DNA of 64,000 bases from NCBI GenBank assembly GCA_015075185.1, contig JABTUW010000005.1, positions 620,001-684,000 on the forward strand, written 5' to 3'. This stretch comes from Anaerolineales bacterium. GTDB taxonomy: Bacteria > Chloroflexota > Anaerolineae > 4572-78 > J111. Below the pieces are notes generated by a model that was not told where the DNA came from, did no database searches, and saw only the letters and a program-made list of their open reading frames with translations. A program made the position numbers and the translations under genes. Below are positions 32,001-40,234 of the stretch, piece after piece; position 1 is the first letter of the stretch; the number at the start of each line of letters is the position of its first letter.

Positions 32001-34682
32001 GCCGGAGACAAGGACGGCGGAAATCATTTGCCGCCAGGTAATCCGGGATTTTACCTCGGCGCCAAAGAGGCGGGCGGTATGGGCGGCCGTTGTCCATTGC
32101 ATCAGCCGGCGGCGGGTAATGAACAGGCGGGTCAGGGTGGTGAAAATAGCATCAAGCGCCAGGACGCTTTCGTAGGGCAGAAAGGCAATTGCCAGCAGCC
32201 AGCGCAGCGCGCTGCTATGAATAGAGCGGCGAATTTCGGGCCATGAACCCCTGTTGATGAGCCGCACCGCGGAGGTAACTATGCTGGTGAGGAAGGGCCA
32301 GGCCGGGGTGAATAGCCCAAGTAGGGTCCAGGCCAGCGGAGAGCCGGGCAGCCACAACCAGCCGGCCAGAAACAGGAGCAGCAGCGCCGGAGGCAGCAAG
32401 CTGCGGCGCAAATTGTCCGCAATTTTCCAGCGGTCAAGCAGAGACAATGGCGAGGAAGTAATCCCCTTGTCAGCGTGGGGTACGCGGGGCCACAGCCAGG
32501 GTAGGAGCTGCCAGTCGCCTCGAATCCAGCGGTGGGAGCGATAGATGTGAACCAGGTAATGGGGCGGATAATCTTCATAGAGGATAATATCGGTGACCAG
32601 CCCGGCGCGGCCGTGGATGCCTTCAAATAAATCGTGGCTGAGCAGGGCATTCTCAGGCACGCGCCCCTTGAGGCTGGCTTCAAAGGCGTCTACATCGTAA
32701 ATGCCTTTGCCAACGTAAATACCTGCGCCGAACAAATCCTGGTAGACATCGGAGACGGCCAGGGTGTACAGGTCCAGGCCGGTATCCCCGGCAAAGACCT
32801 GGGTAAAGAGCGACTGGTTGGCGCTGGCCGGCTTGATCTCGGTACGGGGTTGCAGCACGGTATAGCCCGCTGTGATTTGACCGGTAGCGGCGTTGAACTG
32901 GGCCCGATTCAGTGGATGAGCCAGGGCGCCAATCAGCCGGTGAGCGCTGTCGCGGGGCAAGATGGTGTCGGCGTCCAGGGTGATGACATAGCGAATGGCC
33001 GGCAGGATAGACAGTTCGCCTACCTGGACGGTATAGGAAGTTCCCCGGTCGCCGCGGAGTAAGCGGTTGAACTCGTGCAGCTTGCCGCGCTTCCGCTCCC
33101 AGCCGATCCAGGCGTTTTCGCTGCTATTCCACAAGCGCCGGCGGTGAAAGAGATAAAACGGGCGATGATCGTGACGCTGGTTGAGCGCTTCAAGGCCCTG
33201 TCTGGCCTGGGCAATCAAAGCCTCATCTTCCGGCATGTGCTCCTGAGGAGCATCGGCGAAGTCGGTCAAAAGGGCGAAGGTCAGGTGGGGGTCGGTGTTG
33301 CGCAAATAATGGAGTTCCAACTGGGAGAGCAGCGACTCTACTTCGCCGGGATGGGTGAGTAAGGCCGGGATCACGACCATCGTCCGGCACTGGAGCGGGA
33401 TGCCTTCCTGTAAATCTAGCTTGGGCAAAATACGTGGTGGCAGCAGCCGGGTGACAAGCCAGTTGACCAGATAGATGGCGATGGTGATGGCCGGAATAAA
33501 AGTCAGCAGAGCCGCCCCGGCAACTTGCCAGGGTGTTCCGCCGCTGTTCAGAGCATAGCCGACCAGCAAGGTCACAATAAACAGGCTGAGCAGGCCGGCA
33601 GCGCCCAGGTAAAAAAGGGCAGGCCGGGTTAGCATAGCCCGGCGCAGAGCCGCCAGCCCCGTGGGCCGGTAGTTAAAGTGAGTTTCCAATTGAGCCAGGC
33701 CCGCATCTACTAAATAGAAGCCAACATGGGCTTCACGGGGAAGGGTTAAACAGGCCCACTCAGCCTCAGCGGAAGTGGTTTCAAAGGGTTGGGCGGAGAG
33801 GGGTGAGGCCAGGTGGACAGCCGCCATCTCGACCGCAGCATGGGCAACATCAACTTCGGCCTGGCCGGTTGCCCAGGCTAATTCCTCGATCACTGTCCGG
33901 TAATGGTTACGGGTATCGAAATCCATACGGGCATAAATGCCAACGGGATCATCTCGCAGAATGTGTTCAACGTGGCTGACATGCTCAAAGAAAAGTTTCC
34001 AATCTTGAGTGGCCAGGAGCCGCAGGGAGGGAATGCAGCGCGCGACAACATCGGCGTCGGCCACTTCGTGGTCAAATTGCAGCGCCCAACTGGAGGAAGC
34101 GGCGTCTGCTTGGCCAATTAGGCGGCTCGCGGCTTGGGCCAGACTTTCCAGGAGGGCAAAGCGGAGCATAATCGGCAACGCCCAGACTTCACCCATCGTT
34201 AGGGGGGCAACGGTTTGATAAGCTCTCATGAATTGCTCGATCCGGGCCAGATCCAGTTGAGCCTGTTCGTGAAGGACCAGTTCGCGGGCGACCGCATAAC
34301 TGCGCGGGAAACCGGCCAGAAAAGAGTCGCTATCGAGCTTGGGTAAGCGGCGGTAGTAGCCGGAGGGCAGGTCCTCGCGGATTTGCCGCAGAACCTGCTG
34401 GACGACGTAATAGTTATCCAGCAACCACTCGGCGGCGTATGATAGGGTCAACTCGGCTTCTGAATTTTGGCGAAAATGCCGGTAGGCCGCCCGCAGCCGC
34501 TGTTCTTGCTGCAAGGGGCGCTCAAGGAATTCGTGCTCGTGGTCAGGTTCCGGCCTGCCTGAGGCAAGGCAATGACTCGCGGCGGCTTGCTGTGCTGCTT
34601 GTTCCAGCCAACTGTGGCTACTGGTCTGCTGACCTGAGTTCTGTTCAACCGCAGGGAGTGACTCAAACAGACGGTTTGTCAT
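26076..34682 (-). CDS. Cyclic beta-1,2-glucan synthase (GT84 + GH94)
   Basis: 2868 residues, almost the same as NdvB/Cgs of rhizobia and Brucella. The order is: N-terminal region; membrane helices (~355-410); glycosyltransferase 84 domain with ITLDADTILPRDSAHRLIG and the acceptor motif YRSHRWIRGDWQLLPW; more helices (~760-930); a glucoamylase-like domain (GIPWGISESGYYAFD); two carbohydrate-binding beta regions; and a C-terminal GH94 phosphorylase domain with the catalytic GSGDWNDGMN. The enzyme starts, elongates, trims and cyclises glucans made from UDP-glucose, which act in osmotic adaptation. It overlaps the stress protein gene upstream by 20 bp and forms an operon with it. Confidence 0.95.
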   Translation of the reverse strand: MTNRLFESLPAVEQNSGQQTSSHSWLEQAAQQAAASHCLASGRPEPDHEHEFLERPLQQEQRLRAAYRHFRQNSEAELTLSYAAEWLLDNYYVVQQVLRQIREDLPSGYYRRLPKLDSDSFLAGFPRSYAVARELVLHEQAQLDLARIEQFMRAYQTVAPLTMGEVWALPIMLRFALLESLAQAASRLIGQADAASSSWALQFDHEVADADVVARCIPSLRLLATQDWKLFFEHVSHVEHILRDDPVGIYARMDFDTRNHYRTVIEELAWATGQAEVDVAHAAVEMAAVHLASPLSAQPFETTSAEAEWACLTLPREAHVGFYLVDAGLAQLETHFNYRPTGLAALRRAMLTRPALFYLGAAGLLSLFIVTLLVGYALNSGGTPWQVAGAALLTFIPAITIAIYLVNWLVTRLLPPRILPKLDLQEGIPLQCRTMVVIPALLTHPGEVESLLSQLELHYLRNTDPHLTFALLTDFADAPQEHMPEDEALIAQARQGLEALNQRHDHRPFYLFHRRRLWNSSENAWIGWERKRGKLHEFNRLLRGDRGTSYTVQVGELSILPAIRYVITLDADTILPRDSAHRLIGALAHPLNRAQFNAATGQITAGYTVLQPRTEIKPASANQSLFTQVFAGDTGLDLYTLAVSDVYQDLFGAGIYVGKGIYDVDAFEASLKGRVPENALLSHDLFEGIHGRAGLVTDIILYEDYPPHYLVHIYRSHRWIRGDWQLLPWLWPRVPHADKGITSSPLSLLDRWKIADNLRRSLLPPALLLLFLAGWLWLPGSPLAWTLLGLFTPAWPFLTSIVTSAVRLINRGSWPEIRRSIHSSALRWLLAIAFLPYESVLALDAIFTTLTRLFITRRRLMQWTTAAHTARLFGAEVKSRITWRQMISAVLVSGILALLILLINPGALPAAVPLLGVWLLSPEIAYGISRPVAARREQLTSQQRQQLHSLARRTWLFFEQFVGPQDNWLPPDHFQESPRGVVAHRTSPTNVGLYLLSTLGAYDMGYVDAMELALHLRATFDTLKRLERYRGHFLNWIDTQTLHPLPPRYASTVDSGNLAACLLTLKQGCLAVSQRPLWGWVRWQGFLDTLALLDEMVAELDTGKSAAPAAAIQAHLAALTEQVLLVRDEPAQWPLLLAHLLADALPRLDQLLLAWIEAESAELHPAHLHNLRRYVERVHHHLESVERQLKLLLPWLLPLTRPPALFSQPDLEPSIAAAWQSLVGTFPATAPPMNEVKDIYRLAQSRLVELQKLLPNKAGAARAWCAELTTKLRSAEVAVKALQIEYQQLSDEAESYLQEMDFSFLFNPLRQVFHIGYNLDAGRLDDNYYDLLASEARLASLIAIAKYEVPQSHWLHLGRPLRHLPEGPTLLSWNGTMFEYLMPPLLVRTYPGTLLQQSEYAAATYQRAYGRQKGIPWGISESGYYAFDANLNYQYRAFGAPALGFKRGLSDDLVIAPYASLLALPLLPQAVVENITHLTRLKMLGRYGLYEALDYTPVRLTLGQEQAIVASYMAHHQGMMMLSLVNYLQEEVMIRRFHAEPRIQSIELLLQERIPEQLPDNAVAEADVPATGPGPVAAPIAPWEVAINTPIPQVHYLSNGQYHVLLTNTGGGYSRWQEVGLTRWRADTTLDNWGSWLYLQDLDSGTLWSAGYQPTGAVPESQRVLFHPHMAEFHRRDHDIALTMQVTVAPDDDVEIRLVTLTNESEQPRRLRLTSYGEVSLASPAADERHPAFAKLFVQSEYLPETNTLLFRRRPRSAGEERVYLGHLLIVEPEQPLTGAYESSRAHFLGRTHPPADPAALASDDWLSGTVGATLDPIFALGQIMELPPHTSVRLAWLTLAAATRQAALDLAERYQRWRTLERAFNQARTQSEFDLRQLGFDTDLLRQTQQLLGLLLYPHRARRAEPATLAANQQGQPGLWPFAISGDYPILLVSLRSEEDLPLAQELLQAHIYWRQRQLKVDLVFLNRQEAGYGQALQGDLFRLIQRAGSDTQLNQRGGIFLLLSSQLGEADLILLETAARVILDGQRGSLAAQLAGLYEQPTRLPEHTPVLSPAEAAEPMSPLLRPAHLQFDNGWGGFSPDGQEYLIFLRPGETTPAPWINVIANENFGFLVSETGGGYSWAVNSGENRLSAWRNDPVTDLPGEALYLRDEETAEIWSPTPQPAPAAEPYLVRHGAGYTVFEHHSHGLRQHLRLFVAPDAPVKVVQLRLENEGTRPRRITATYYLEWVLGVNRETSQPYLTSEYDEVRRALLACNPYNVEFGQRVAFVAASKAPHGLTADRTEFLGQLGSMSRPAGLRRIGLEGRVEVGLDPCAALQLHLDLTPGASEEIYFLIGQGADRAETESLLERFQDPAQVAAAWQGVQTMWADILGAVQVDTPDPALNLLLNRWLLYQTLACRIWGRSALYQSSGAYGYRDQLQDVLALLHSRPDLAREHILRAARHQFTAGDVLHWWHPPSGRGVRTLIRDDLLWLPYVVAHYVAVTGDETILQVKVSFLKGEPLKENEEERYGYYDSTEELFSLYEHCRRALMKGDTSGPHGLPLMGSGDWNDGMNRVGSEGQGESVWLGWFLDATLMAFADLCDRTGEAAQASAYRQRAKELRQAMEANAWDGAWYRRATYDDGTPLGSARNRECQIDAIAQSWAVLSQAADPPRAKKAMAAVLERLVRWDERLILLFTPPFDKTPRDPGYIKGYLPGIRENGGQYTHAALWTIWAVAQLGDGDQADALFRLINPVYRADTPEKVARYQVEPYVISADVYSVPPHTGRGGWTWYTGSAGWMYRLGLEAMLGLRREGAALRLDPCIPKSWPGFTVTYRYGQTVYEIRVENVDGVNRGVKQILLDGQPQSNGTLPLQDDGRHHRVEVKL

Positions 34683-35658
34683 AAGCCAACGTTCGCCCGC
34701 CCAGCCCGAGTTGATGCGCAGCGACTTCGGCCGGATTGGGCGCTATCTCTCGCTGAGGCAGGTCCTGGATGATGAGCAGGGGAGTAGCCCCGTAAGCAAT
34801 AAAACTGATGCTCACGCTGCCGTAAGGGTACTTGCGGGTGGCCGAGTAGCCATGCGCGCTGACAACAACAAGATCGGCCAGCTCATCCTCGGCCAGGTTG
34901 TGCAATGTGGCAATAATATTATCGCTGACAACGACCCGGGTCTGGATGCTGCCCGGTAAGCGCGACTTCAACTGGTCAAAATAGTGGCTTACTTCCTCGC
35001 GATTAAGCTCAACCAGGCGCTGGCTTAATTCCCGTTCTTCGGGGGTGAGGGGCACTCGGCGTGGCATTTCCGGCTGGCCCACCACATGCACCAGCAGAAT
35101 TTCGGCCTGCTGATCCTGGGCCAGGGCGGCCAGCATGGGCAAAACATTTTCGGCCCGCTGCGAGCCGTCAAGCGGCATGAAAATACGCTGGTAGCGTAAG
35201 CGTGTCAATTCAGGCTGTTGGGTGTGATAGGCTCGAGCCAGGAAAATTGAAGTGTGAGCACGGAGAATAATCTTCTGCACCACTCCACTGACATTCCAGC
35301 CGCTTAATCCGCTGCGACCGTGGCTGCTAAGCGCAATCAGGTCAACATCATGCTCGTGAGCCAGCTCAATGATTCGCTCGGCAGCCTGGCCCTCCAGCAA
35401 AACTGTTTCGATAGACGCGCCGGGTTGGGCCTCCTGCAAGCGCTGCTGAATGCCTTCGAGATAAGTTTTCGCTTCAATTTGGTGGAAACGCCAACTGAGC
35501 GGATCAACCGGCCGCATGTGGTCGGACGGATTATTTTGTTCCAATACCTGCAACAAGATGACTTCAGCGCCGGTACTGTGCGCCAGGGTGAGGACATGGG
35601 GCAACACTCCCTCGGCCAGCGCAGAACCATCCAGAGGAACCAGGATTTTATGAAACAT
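34663..35658 (-). CDS. Universal stress protein, two tandem USP domains
   Basis: 331 residues from ATG 35658, which has an AGGAGG site 5 bases upstream; the in-frame GTG 6 bases earlier overlaps that spacing and is unlikely. Domain 1 starts FHKILVPLDGSALAEGVLPH and ends ALSSHGRSGLSGW..GVVQKII. Domain 2 starts YQRIFMPLDGSQRAENVLPM and ends VVSAHGYSATRKYPYGSVSISF. In both, the ATP-binding glycine loop (G-x2-G-x9-G-S/T) is only partly kept: the first lacks the final Ser/Thr, the second is degenerate. It heads an operon with the glucan synthase (20-bp overlap), which ties glucan production to stress. Confidence 0.92.
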   Translation of the reverse strand: MFHKILVPLDGSALAEGVLPHVLTLAHSTGAEVILLQVLEQNNPSDHMRPVDPLSWRFHQIEAKTYLEGIQQRLQEAQPGASIETVLLEGQAAERIIELAHEHDVDLIALSSHGRSGLSGWNVSGVVQKIILRAHTSIFLARAYHTQQPELTRLRYQRIFMPLDGSQRAENVLPMLAALAQDQQAEILLVHVVGQPEMPRRVPLTPEERELSQRLVELNREEVSHYFDQLKSRLPGSIQTRVVVSDNIIATLHNLAEDELADLVVVSAHGYSATRKYPYGSVSISFIAYGATPLLIIQDLPQREIAPNPAEVAAHQLGLGGRTLAYDKPSV

Positions 35659-35711
35659 CGCCACCTCCTTGCGATCATAAGAGTTTTGGATCTTTTATTG
35701 GCCTGATTAAC

Positions 35712-35740
35712 ATTGTAAAGGCTGGCGCTAATTCTGTTAA
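35712..35740 (-). promoter_or_regulatory. Sigma-70-type promoter of the USP-glucan synthase operon
   Basis: On the minus strand, -35 TTAACA (35735-35740) and -10 TACAAT (35712-35717) are separated by 17 bp; each box is one base from consensus. The predicted start point is ~45 bp before the USP ATG. Confidence 0.6.
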
Positions 35741-35761
35741 TACCACTTTGAGTAGCTTCCA

Positions 35762-35848
35762 GAAAAAAAAAGAGCTATTTTTAATAGCTCTTCCAAAAAG
35801 TCGGCTGGTCTTACTCATCGCCCAGATGGGCGATAAATTGAGACCTGC
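35762..35848 (-). ncRNA. Candidate small structured RNA with intrinsic terminator
   Basis: On the minus strand a two-part structure is followed by a terminator. The outer stem pairs 35841-35848 with 35804-35811 (7 of 8 pairs). Inside it a perfect 7-bp hairpin, ATCGCCC/GGGCGAT, spans 35817-35834. The terminator is a 10-bp stem AAGAGCTATT (35783-35792 with 35770-35779) with a 3-base loop and nine Ts (35762-35770). No minus-strand gene lies upstream for it to end, and the USP promoter lies downstream. The 5' end and promoter are not clear. Nothing else is recognised in 35849-36043. Confidence 0.4.
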
Positions 35849-36043
35849 TGTTTTTTAGTTGTAATTGGCGGCAGTTTGTCAGATAGGCCCTTCTACCCCG
35901 ATAGCATTAACTGGGATTTTCGTCCGGCGGATAGCGGCGATCTGGCGCTCCAATCTTACCTCCGTTGCCAATTTCATAAACCATGTTCAGTAAAGCTTCA
36001 GTATCCAGGTAATAGTGAATATCTAAGTATAAAAATTTCCTTA

Positions 36044-36073
36044 TTGCCTCCCCACGGGCAAGTGGGCTATAAT
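36044..36073 (+). promoter_or_regulatory. Promoter of the MalT-like regulator gene
   Basis: -35 TTGCCT (36044-36049), an 18-bp spacer and a consensus -10 TATAAT (36068-36073), about 150 bp before the ATG at 36226. Confidence 0.55.
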
Positions 36074-36225
36074 ATTGATTGACCACCTGGCAATGATTCG
36101 CGCAAGTTAAGGATTACTACTCCTCTTCAGACCATTGTCACCATCGTTTGGGTTATCGTTAAGATATTCGCCAGTTCCTGGTCAACGCAACTGAGCGCTT
36201 TGGTCAAAGACTAGGAGCAAGTTCG

Positions 36226-38961
36226 ATGGCTGTTCCGCCGTTACAGGCGATGGATTGGATTGTCCAAACCAGGCTTCAACCGCCGAGTTTACGCCAGGAT
36301 TTTGTGCCCCGCCGGCAACTGTTAGAAATATTGTTTCAGGCGGTGACATCGCGCCGCTTGACGCTGATTTCCGCCCCGGCCGGTTACGGCAAAACCACCC
36401 TGCTGGCTGCCTTACCCCACCTATTCCCGGAACTGTCTGTGGCCTGGCTTTCGCTCGATGTCGAAGATAATGATCCGGCTGGATTTTTGAGTGCCTTGAT
36501 AGCCGCCTTGCAACGACTCAACCCGGCCTGTGGTGTCACCGCTCAAACCGTGCTGGCAAACCTGACTAATCCGGCGGCAGAGGTACGGCGGGTGATGGGG
36601 GTGTTAATCAACGATATCCTGGAGACATTGCCAGCCCCCTGCCTACTGGTATTAGATGACCTGCACGTGGTCACCGAACCGGTTGTGCACGCGGCCTCGG
36701 ATTATTTGCTGGACCGTATGCCCCCCCATATGCATCTGGCCGTCGGCACCCGCTACGACCCACCCCTAGCCCTGGCCCGCCTCCGCGCCCGCGACGAGTT
36801 GGCCGAGTTTCATCTGGCCGAGTTGCGCTTCACCCTCGACGAGGCGACCGCGTTGCTCAATGAGCAGTTACGGTTGGGTTTATCTGCTGCTGATGTGACC
36901 GCCCTCTATGCCCGCACCGAAGGATGGATTGCCGGCCTACGCTTGCTGGCCACCTCACTCCAGCGAGTACCTCCTTTCACGGAGCGTACGGCCTTTATTA
37001 CCGAAGTAGTTCAGAGCAGTCGTCACGTTTTTGATCTACTGGCAGAGGAAGTATTGGATCACCAGGAGCCGGCCCTTCGTACGTTCCTGCTGGAGACCTC
37101 TATTCTCTCCGAACTCACGCCGGTTGCGTGCCAGGCCGTTACGGGTCGACAGAATGCCGAGACGATCCTGGAAGAACTTTATCATCGCAACCTTTTCCTG
37201 GTAGCGATAGCTTACGAAACAGGACCGGCGACGGGTGAAACAATGGTACGACCCTCTTCGTCATTGACCCTTCCGCCTGCATCGTATCGTTACCACGATC
37301 TCTTTGCCGACTTTCTCCGCCGGCAACTGGCCCGCGAGTTGCCGGACCGTCTTCCAGAACTCCACCGCCGCGCCGCCGAAGCCCAAACTTCACCCACTCG
37401 AATCATCAACCATTACCTGGCGGCCAATCTGTGGTCGGAAGCGGCCCAAACCGTTGAGCGGGTCGGCGAGCAGTTGCTGCAACAGGGCTGGCTGGCTTCC
37501 TTGCAGCGCTGGATTCTGGCGTTGCCGGCAGAGATACGTGAGGCCCATTCGCGTCTCGCTTACCTGCTAGGTGTCGGTGCCCTGCACCAACGAGACCTTG
37601 TCGAGGCCGGGTTTCATCTCGAGCGGGCCCTACACGCCTTTGAAATTGCGGACAATCAGCTTGACCAGGGCAAAACCCTGGCCTACCTCTCGAGCCTGGC
37701 CTTCTATCAGGCTGATTTTTCCCGCGGGCTTGCCCTGATCGAGCAAGCCCTGGCCTGCCCCATTCCGCCCGATACGCGGGTGCGATTGCTGGTTGAGCGA
37801 GCGCGCATCGCCCATTTTCAAGGTGAGTTTACCCGCGGCCAGGTTGATCTTGACAGGGCCTGGCATATTTGCCAGGAATCCGGCGACCTGGCCGCAGTGT
37901 ATGCGCTTCTGGAAGGATACATCCCGAGTTTTGCCGCCATACCGGCCGGCCTCGACCGCCTCGAACAGCTCTGCCAGGTTGCTGCGACCAAAGCGATTGA
38001 GGGAGAAGGGTTACTTGAAGTGGTACTCTGTGAACAGCAAGCCATGGTTCACTGCTATCGAGGTGACCTTACCCGTACCCTGCAAGCGGCCGAACGGGCC
38101 CTGGCGCTCGGTGAGCGACTGGGGGGTCGTCCAGTCTGGCAATACTGGACCGTACGGATTTTCATCTTAACGGCCCACACCAGTTGTGGTCATCAGCCTC
38201 AGGCGGAAGGCATCATGGAGCAGCTACTTTTGCAACGGGATAGCCTCGATGTACTGGCCAAGAGCGGCTTTCTCTATTTTGTGGCGCATGCCTGCTGGTT
38301 GCACGGCCGCTTGCCGGATGCCCAGCAGATATACCAGCAGTTGCGCCGGATGGAAATTCCGCCAGACAGTGTTGTCACCCACACCATACTGGCCATGCTT
38401 CAGGGAATATTAGAACTGGCCGAGGGTCATTATGCAGCGGCGTTACGCGCCCTGCAGGAAGCCGTAAGCTTAGAAACCAAATCACCGCTCTTTAACGTCT
38501 TTGGCAGCGCCCGTGTTTTGCTGTCATATCTTTACTTGAAAATGGACCTGTCCGACGAGGCTCTGACCGAGATTGCGCTGGCTCTGGCCGAGTGCGAAGC
38601 GCAGGGCGCGCCGGGCCGTATCTTGATTGAAGGCGCACCGGCCATACCGGTACTCAAGCTGGCTCTGGAGCACAACCGCCACTCCGCTGTGGCCGGCCAA
38701 CTGCTCGAAACGCTTGAAGCAGGCCGGAGGACAGAACCACAGCCGGTCACCGTACCCGACACCGGAGAAACCTTGAGTACTCGTGAGGTTGAAGTGCTCA
38801 GCCTGCTTGCCGCCGGAGCCAGTAACCAGGAAATTGCCGAAGCCCTCGTCTTGAGCATCCACACGGTCAAACGCCACGTGGCGAACATCCTCGTCAAACT
38901 GAATGTTGCCAACCGTATCCAGGCCAGCACTCGCGCCCGTGAGTTGGGTATTGTGGAATAG
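36226..38961 (+). CDS. MalT-like LuxR family ATP-binding regulator (LAL type)
   Basis: 911 residues. An N-terminal STAND-type ATPase has Walker A SAPAGYGKTTLL (~residue 52) and Walker B PCLLVLDDLHVV (~142). A long helical region of TPR-like repeats (~390-820) follows, and a C-terminal LuxR HTH: LSTREVEVLSLLAAGASNQEIA with HTVKRHVANILVKLNV. Such proteins use inducer and ATP binding to oligomerise and activate transcription. The gene starts with a TAGGAG site. It lies before the BphX/cupin/GNAT/hydrolase genes, which are plausible targets. The inducer is unknown. Confidence 0.93.
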   Translation: MAVPPLQAMDWIVQTRLQPPSLRQDFVPRRQLLEILFQAVTSRRLTLISAPAGYGKTTLLAALPHLFPELSVAWLSLDVEDNDPAGFLSALIAALQRLNPACGVTAQTVLANLTNPAAEVRRVMGVLINDILETLPAPCLLVLDDLHVVTEPVVHAASDYLLDRMPPHMHLAVGTRYDPPLALARLRARDELAEFHLAELRFTLDEATALLNEQLRLGLSAADVTALYARTEGWIAGLRLLATSLQRVPPFTERTAFITEVVQSSRHVFDLLAEEVLDHQEPALRTFLLETSILSELTPVACQAVTGRQNAETILEELYHRNLFLVAIAYETGPATGETMVRPSSSLTLPPASYRYHDLFADFLRRQLARELPDRLPELHRRAAEAQTSPTRIINHYLAANLWSEAAQTVERVGEQLLQQGWLASLQRWILALPAEIREAHSRLAYLLGVGALHQRDLVEAGFHLERALHAFEIADNQLDQGKTLAYLSSLAFYQADFSRGLALIEQALACPIPPDTRVRLLVERARIAHFQGEFTRGQVDLDRAWHICQESGDLAAVYALLEGYIPSFAAIPAGLDRLEQLCQVAATKAIEGEGLLEVVLCEQQAMVHCYRGDLTRTLQAAERALALGERLGGRPVWQYWTVRIFILTAHTSCGHQPQAEGIMEQLLLQRDSLDVLAKSGFLYFVAHACWLHGRLPDAQQIYQQLRRMEIPPDSVVTHTILAMLQGILELAEGHYAAALRALQEAVSLETKSPLFNVFGSARVLLSYLYLKMDLSDEALTEIALALAECEAQGAPGRILIEGAPAIPVLKLALEHNRHSAVAGQLLETLEAGRRTEPQPVTVPDTGETLSTREVEVLSLLAAGASNQEIAEALVLSIHTVKRHVANILVKLNVANRIQASTRARELGIVE

Positions 38962-39192
38962 TCCTCAACGCGCATAGCTGCGTCTTCTCTTTTTGCCGCG
39001 AAGTCAAGGCTTAACGTCCCCCTTTTGAAGTACAGACGGCCATCTGCTCCCCCGGTTTCCTGTTGGGAGTGGGCTAAAGGCTCGTTACAACCCCTCCGGT
39101 ATTGGCTAATAACCCAGACATCGCCACCGTGATAACTCTTTTGTAGAGCCATCCGCCTATCCCTTCGCGGCCAACAATGGCTCTCAAGAGCG

Positions 39193-39221
39193 ATGATATG
39201 TCTTCCCTTTGATAGTAGAAT
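39193..39221 (+). promoter_or_regulatory. Predicted promoter of the BphX-cupin-GNAT-hydrolase run
   Basis: -35 ATGATA (39193-39198), 17 bp, -10 TAGAAT (39216-39221), ~77 bp before the first ATG at 39298. The remainder of the gap after the MalT-like gene (38962-39192) shows no gene; a weak hairpin near 38970 followed by a T-rich stretch may end the regulator transcript. Confidence 0.4.
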
Positions 39222-39297
39222 AGCCCCAACGTTCGTGAGATAACGGCAATTTCCAAATCGAATCAGTTAGCTTTAGAAGAAGAAAGGAGTCTTCGAA

Positions 39298-39723
39298 ATG
39301 ACCCAATTGAAGTGGTGGATGCGTATTGTGGGCGGGTTCTACCTTTTTCTGGCGGTGATGAGCCTGCCATCAATCCGGGCCAATGGGTTTTTGAACGTGT
39401 TTCCTGAGCTGGCGGGCCAGCAGGCCACGCTGGCGTTTGAATTGCTCATTGATGCCTGGGTAATGTTTGGACTGGAACTGGGCGTGATTGGGGTGATGTT
39501 GATCCTGTTTTCACGGGCACCCTTTCAAGCCTTCAGCCTGGTCTACACGATCATTGGCCTGGAGATTGTCAGGGGCATTGTGGACGACATCTACATGATG
39601 ATGCGCGGCTACTCAGTGGGCTTTTACCTTGGCTTCATCACGGTTCACTTGTTGATTATCGTTACCGGATTGGCTTTCTCCCGGCAGCGAGCAGCGAGGC
39701 TCAAGTCGGTAGGAATAGCCTGA
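39298..39723 (+). CDS. BphX-like/DUF4345-like small membrane protein
   Basis: 141 residues with four helices. It opens WWMRIVGGFYLFLAVMSL, close to the BphX family of hydrophobic proteins, whose function is unknown. Other helices are ELLIDAWVMFGLELGVIGVM, the segment with IIGLEIVRGIVDD, and FITVHLLIIVTGLAF. An AAAGGAG site precedes the ATG. It is the first gene of a tightly spaced run (23 bp to the cupin gene). Confidence 0.65.
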   Translation: MTQLKWWMRIVGGFYLFLAVMSLPSIRANGFLNVFPELAGQQATLAFELLIDAWVMFGLELGVIGVMLILFSRAPFQAFSLVYTIIGLEIVRGIVDDIYMMMRGYSVGFYLGFITVHLLIIVTGLAFSRQRAARLKSVGIA

Positions 39724-39746
39724 CGGGTCAACAGGAGAACTCATCT

Positions 39747-40172
39747 ATGAATGCATCAGTTCGCCCTGGAAAAGATGTGCCGACTGAGGGAAGCCTGGTG
39801 TATATGCCGGGTGAAGGCAAAAGTGTCCCGACTAGGGATGTTTCGATGACCTACAAAGCGGTCAGGGCAGACACGAACGGCGCCTGGATGCTGGTCGAGT
39901 ATACGGCTCCCCCTCACTTCGCGGGGCCACCTTCCCACCGGCACGAGCAGATGTTAGCAGGATTTTATATCTTGTCAGGCACGCTGACTATCCAGCTCGA
40001 GGAGCGCCTCGTCAAAGCGCCGGCCGGTTCATTCCTCCTGGTTCCACCGGGGGTTGTCCACAAATTTTCTAATGAAGAAGTTGTCCCGGCCACATTCTTA
40101 ATTTTCATCTCTCCCGCCGGGACAGAACAGGAACTGGCGACTTGGATCACCCCGCCGCCCGAATCTGGTTAA
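39747..40172 (+). CDS. Cupin domain protein
   Basis: 141 residues. The cupin motif 1 is seen in PPSHRHEQMLAGFYILSGTL (metal ligands His, His, Glu-like position replaced by the HEQ pattern) and motif 2 in PAGSFLLVPPGVVHKFSN with the last histidine. Small cupins may be enzymes or sugar and metal sensors. AGGAG lies before the ATG. It is the second gene of the run. Confidence 0.85.
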   Translation: MNASVRPGKDVPTEGSLVYMPGEGKSVPTRDVSMTYKAVRADTNGAWMLVEYTAPPHFAGPPSHRHEQMLAGFYILSGTLTIQLEERLVKAPAGSFLLVPPGVVHKFSNEEVVPATFLIFISPAGTEQELATWITPPPESG

Positions 40173-40234
40173 GGCCCAGCGGCCTAGAAAATGTAGTTCA
40201 AAAAAATCACACAATTCAATGAAGGAGATAAACC

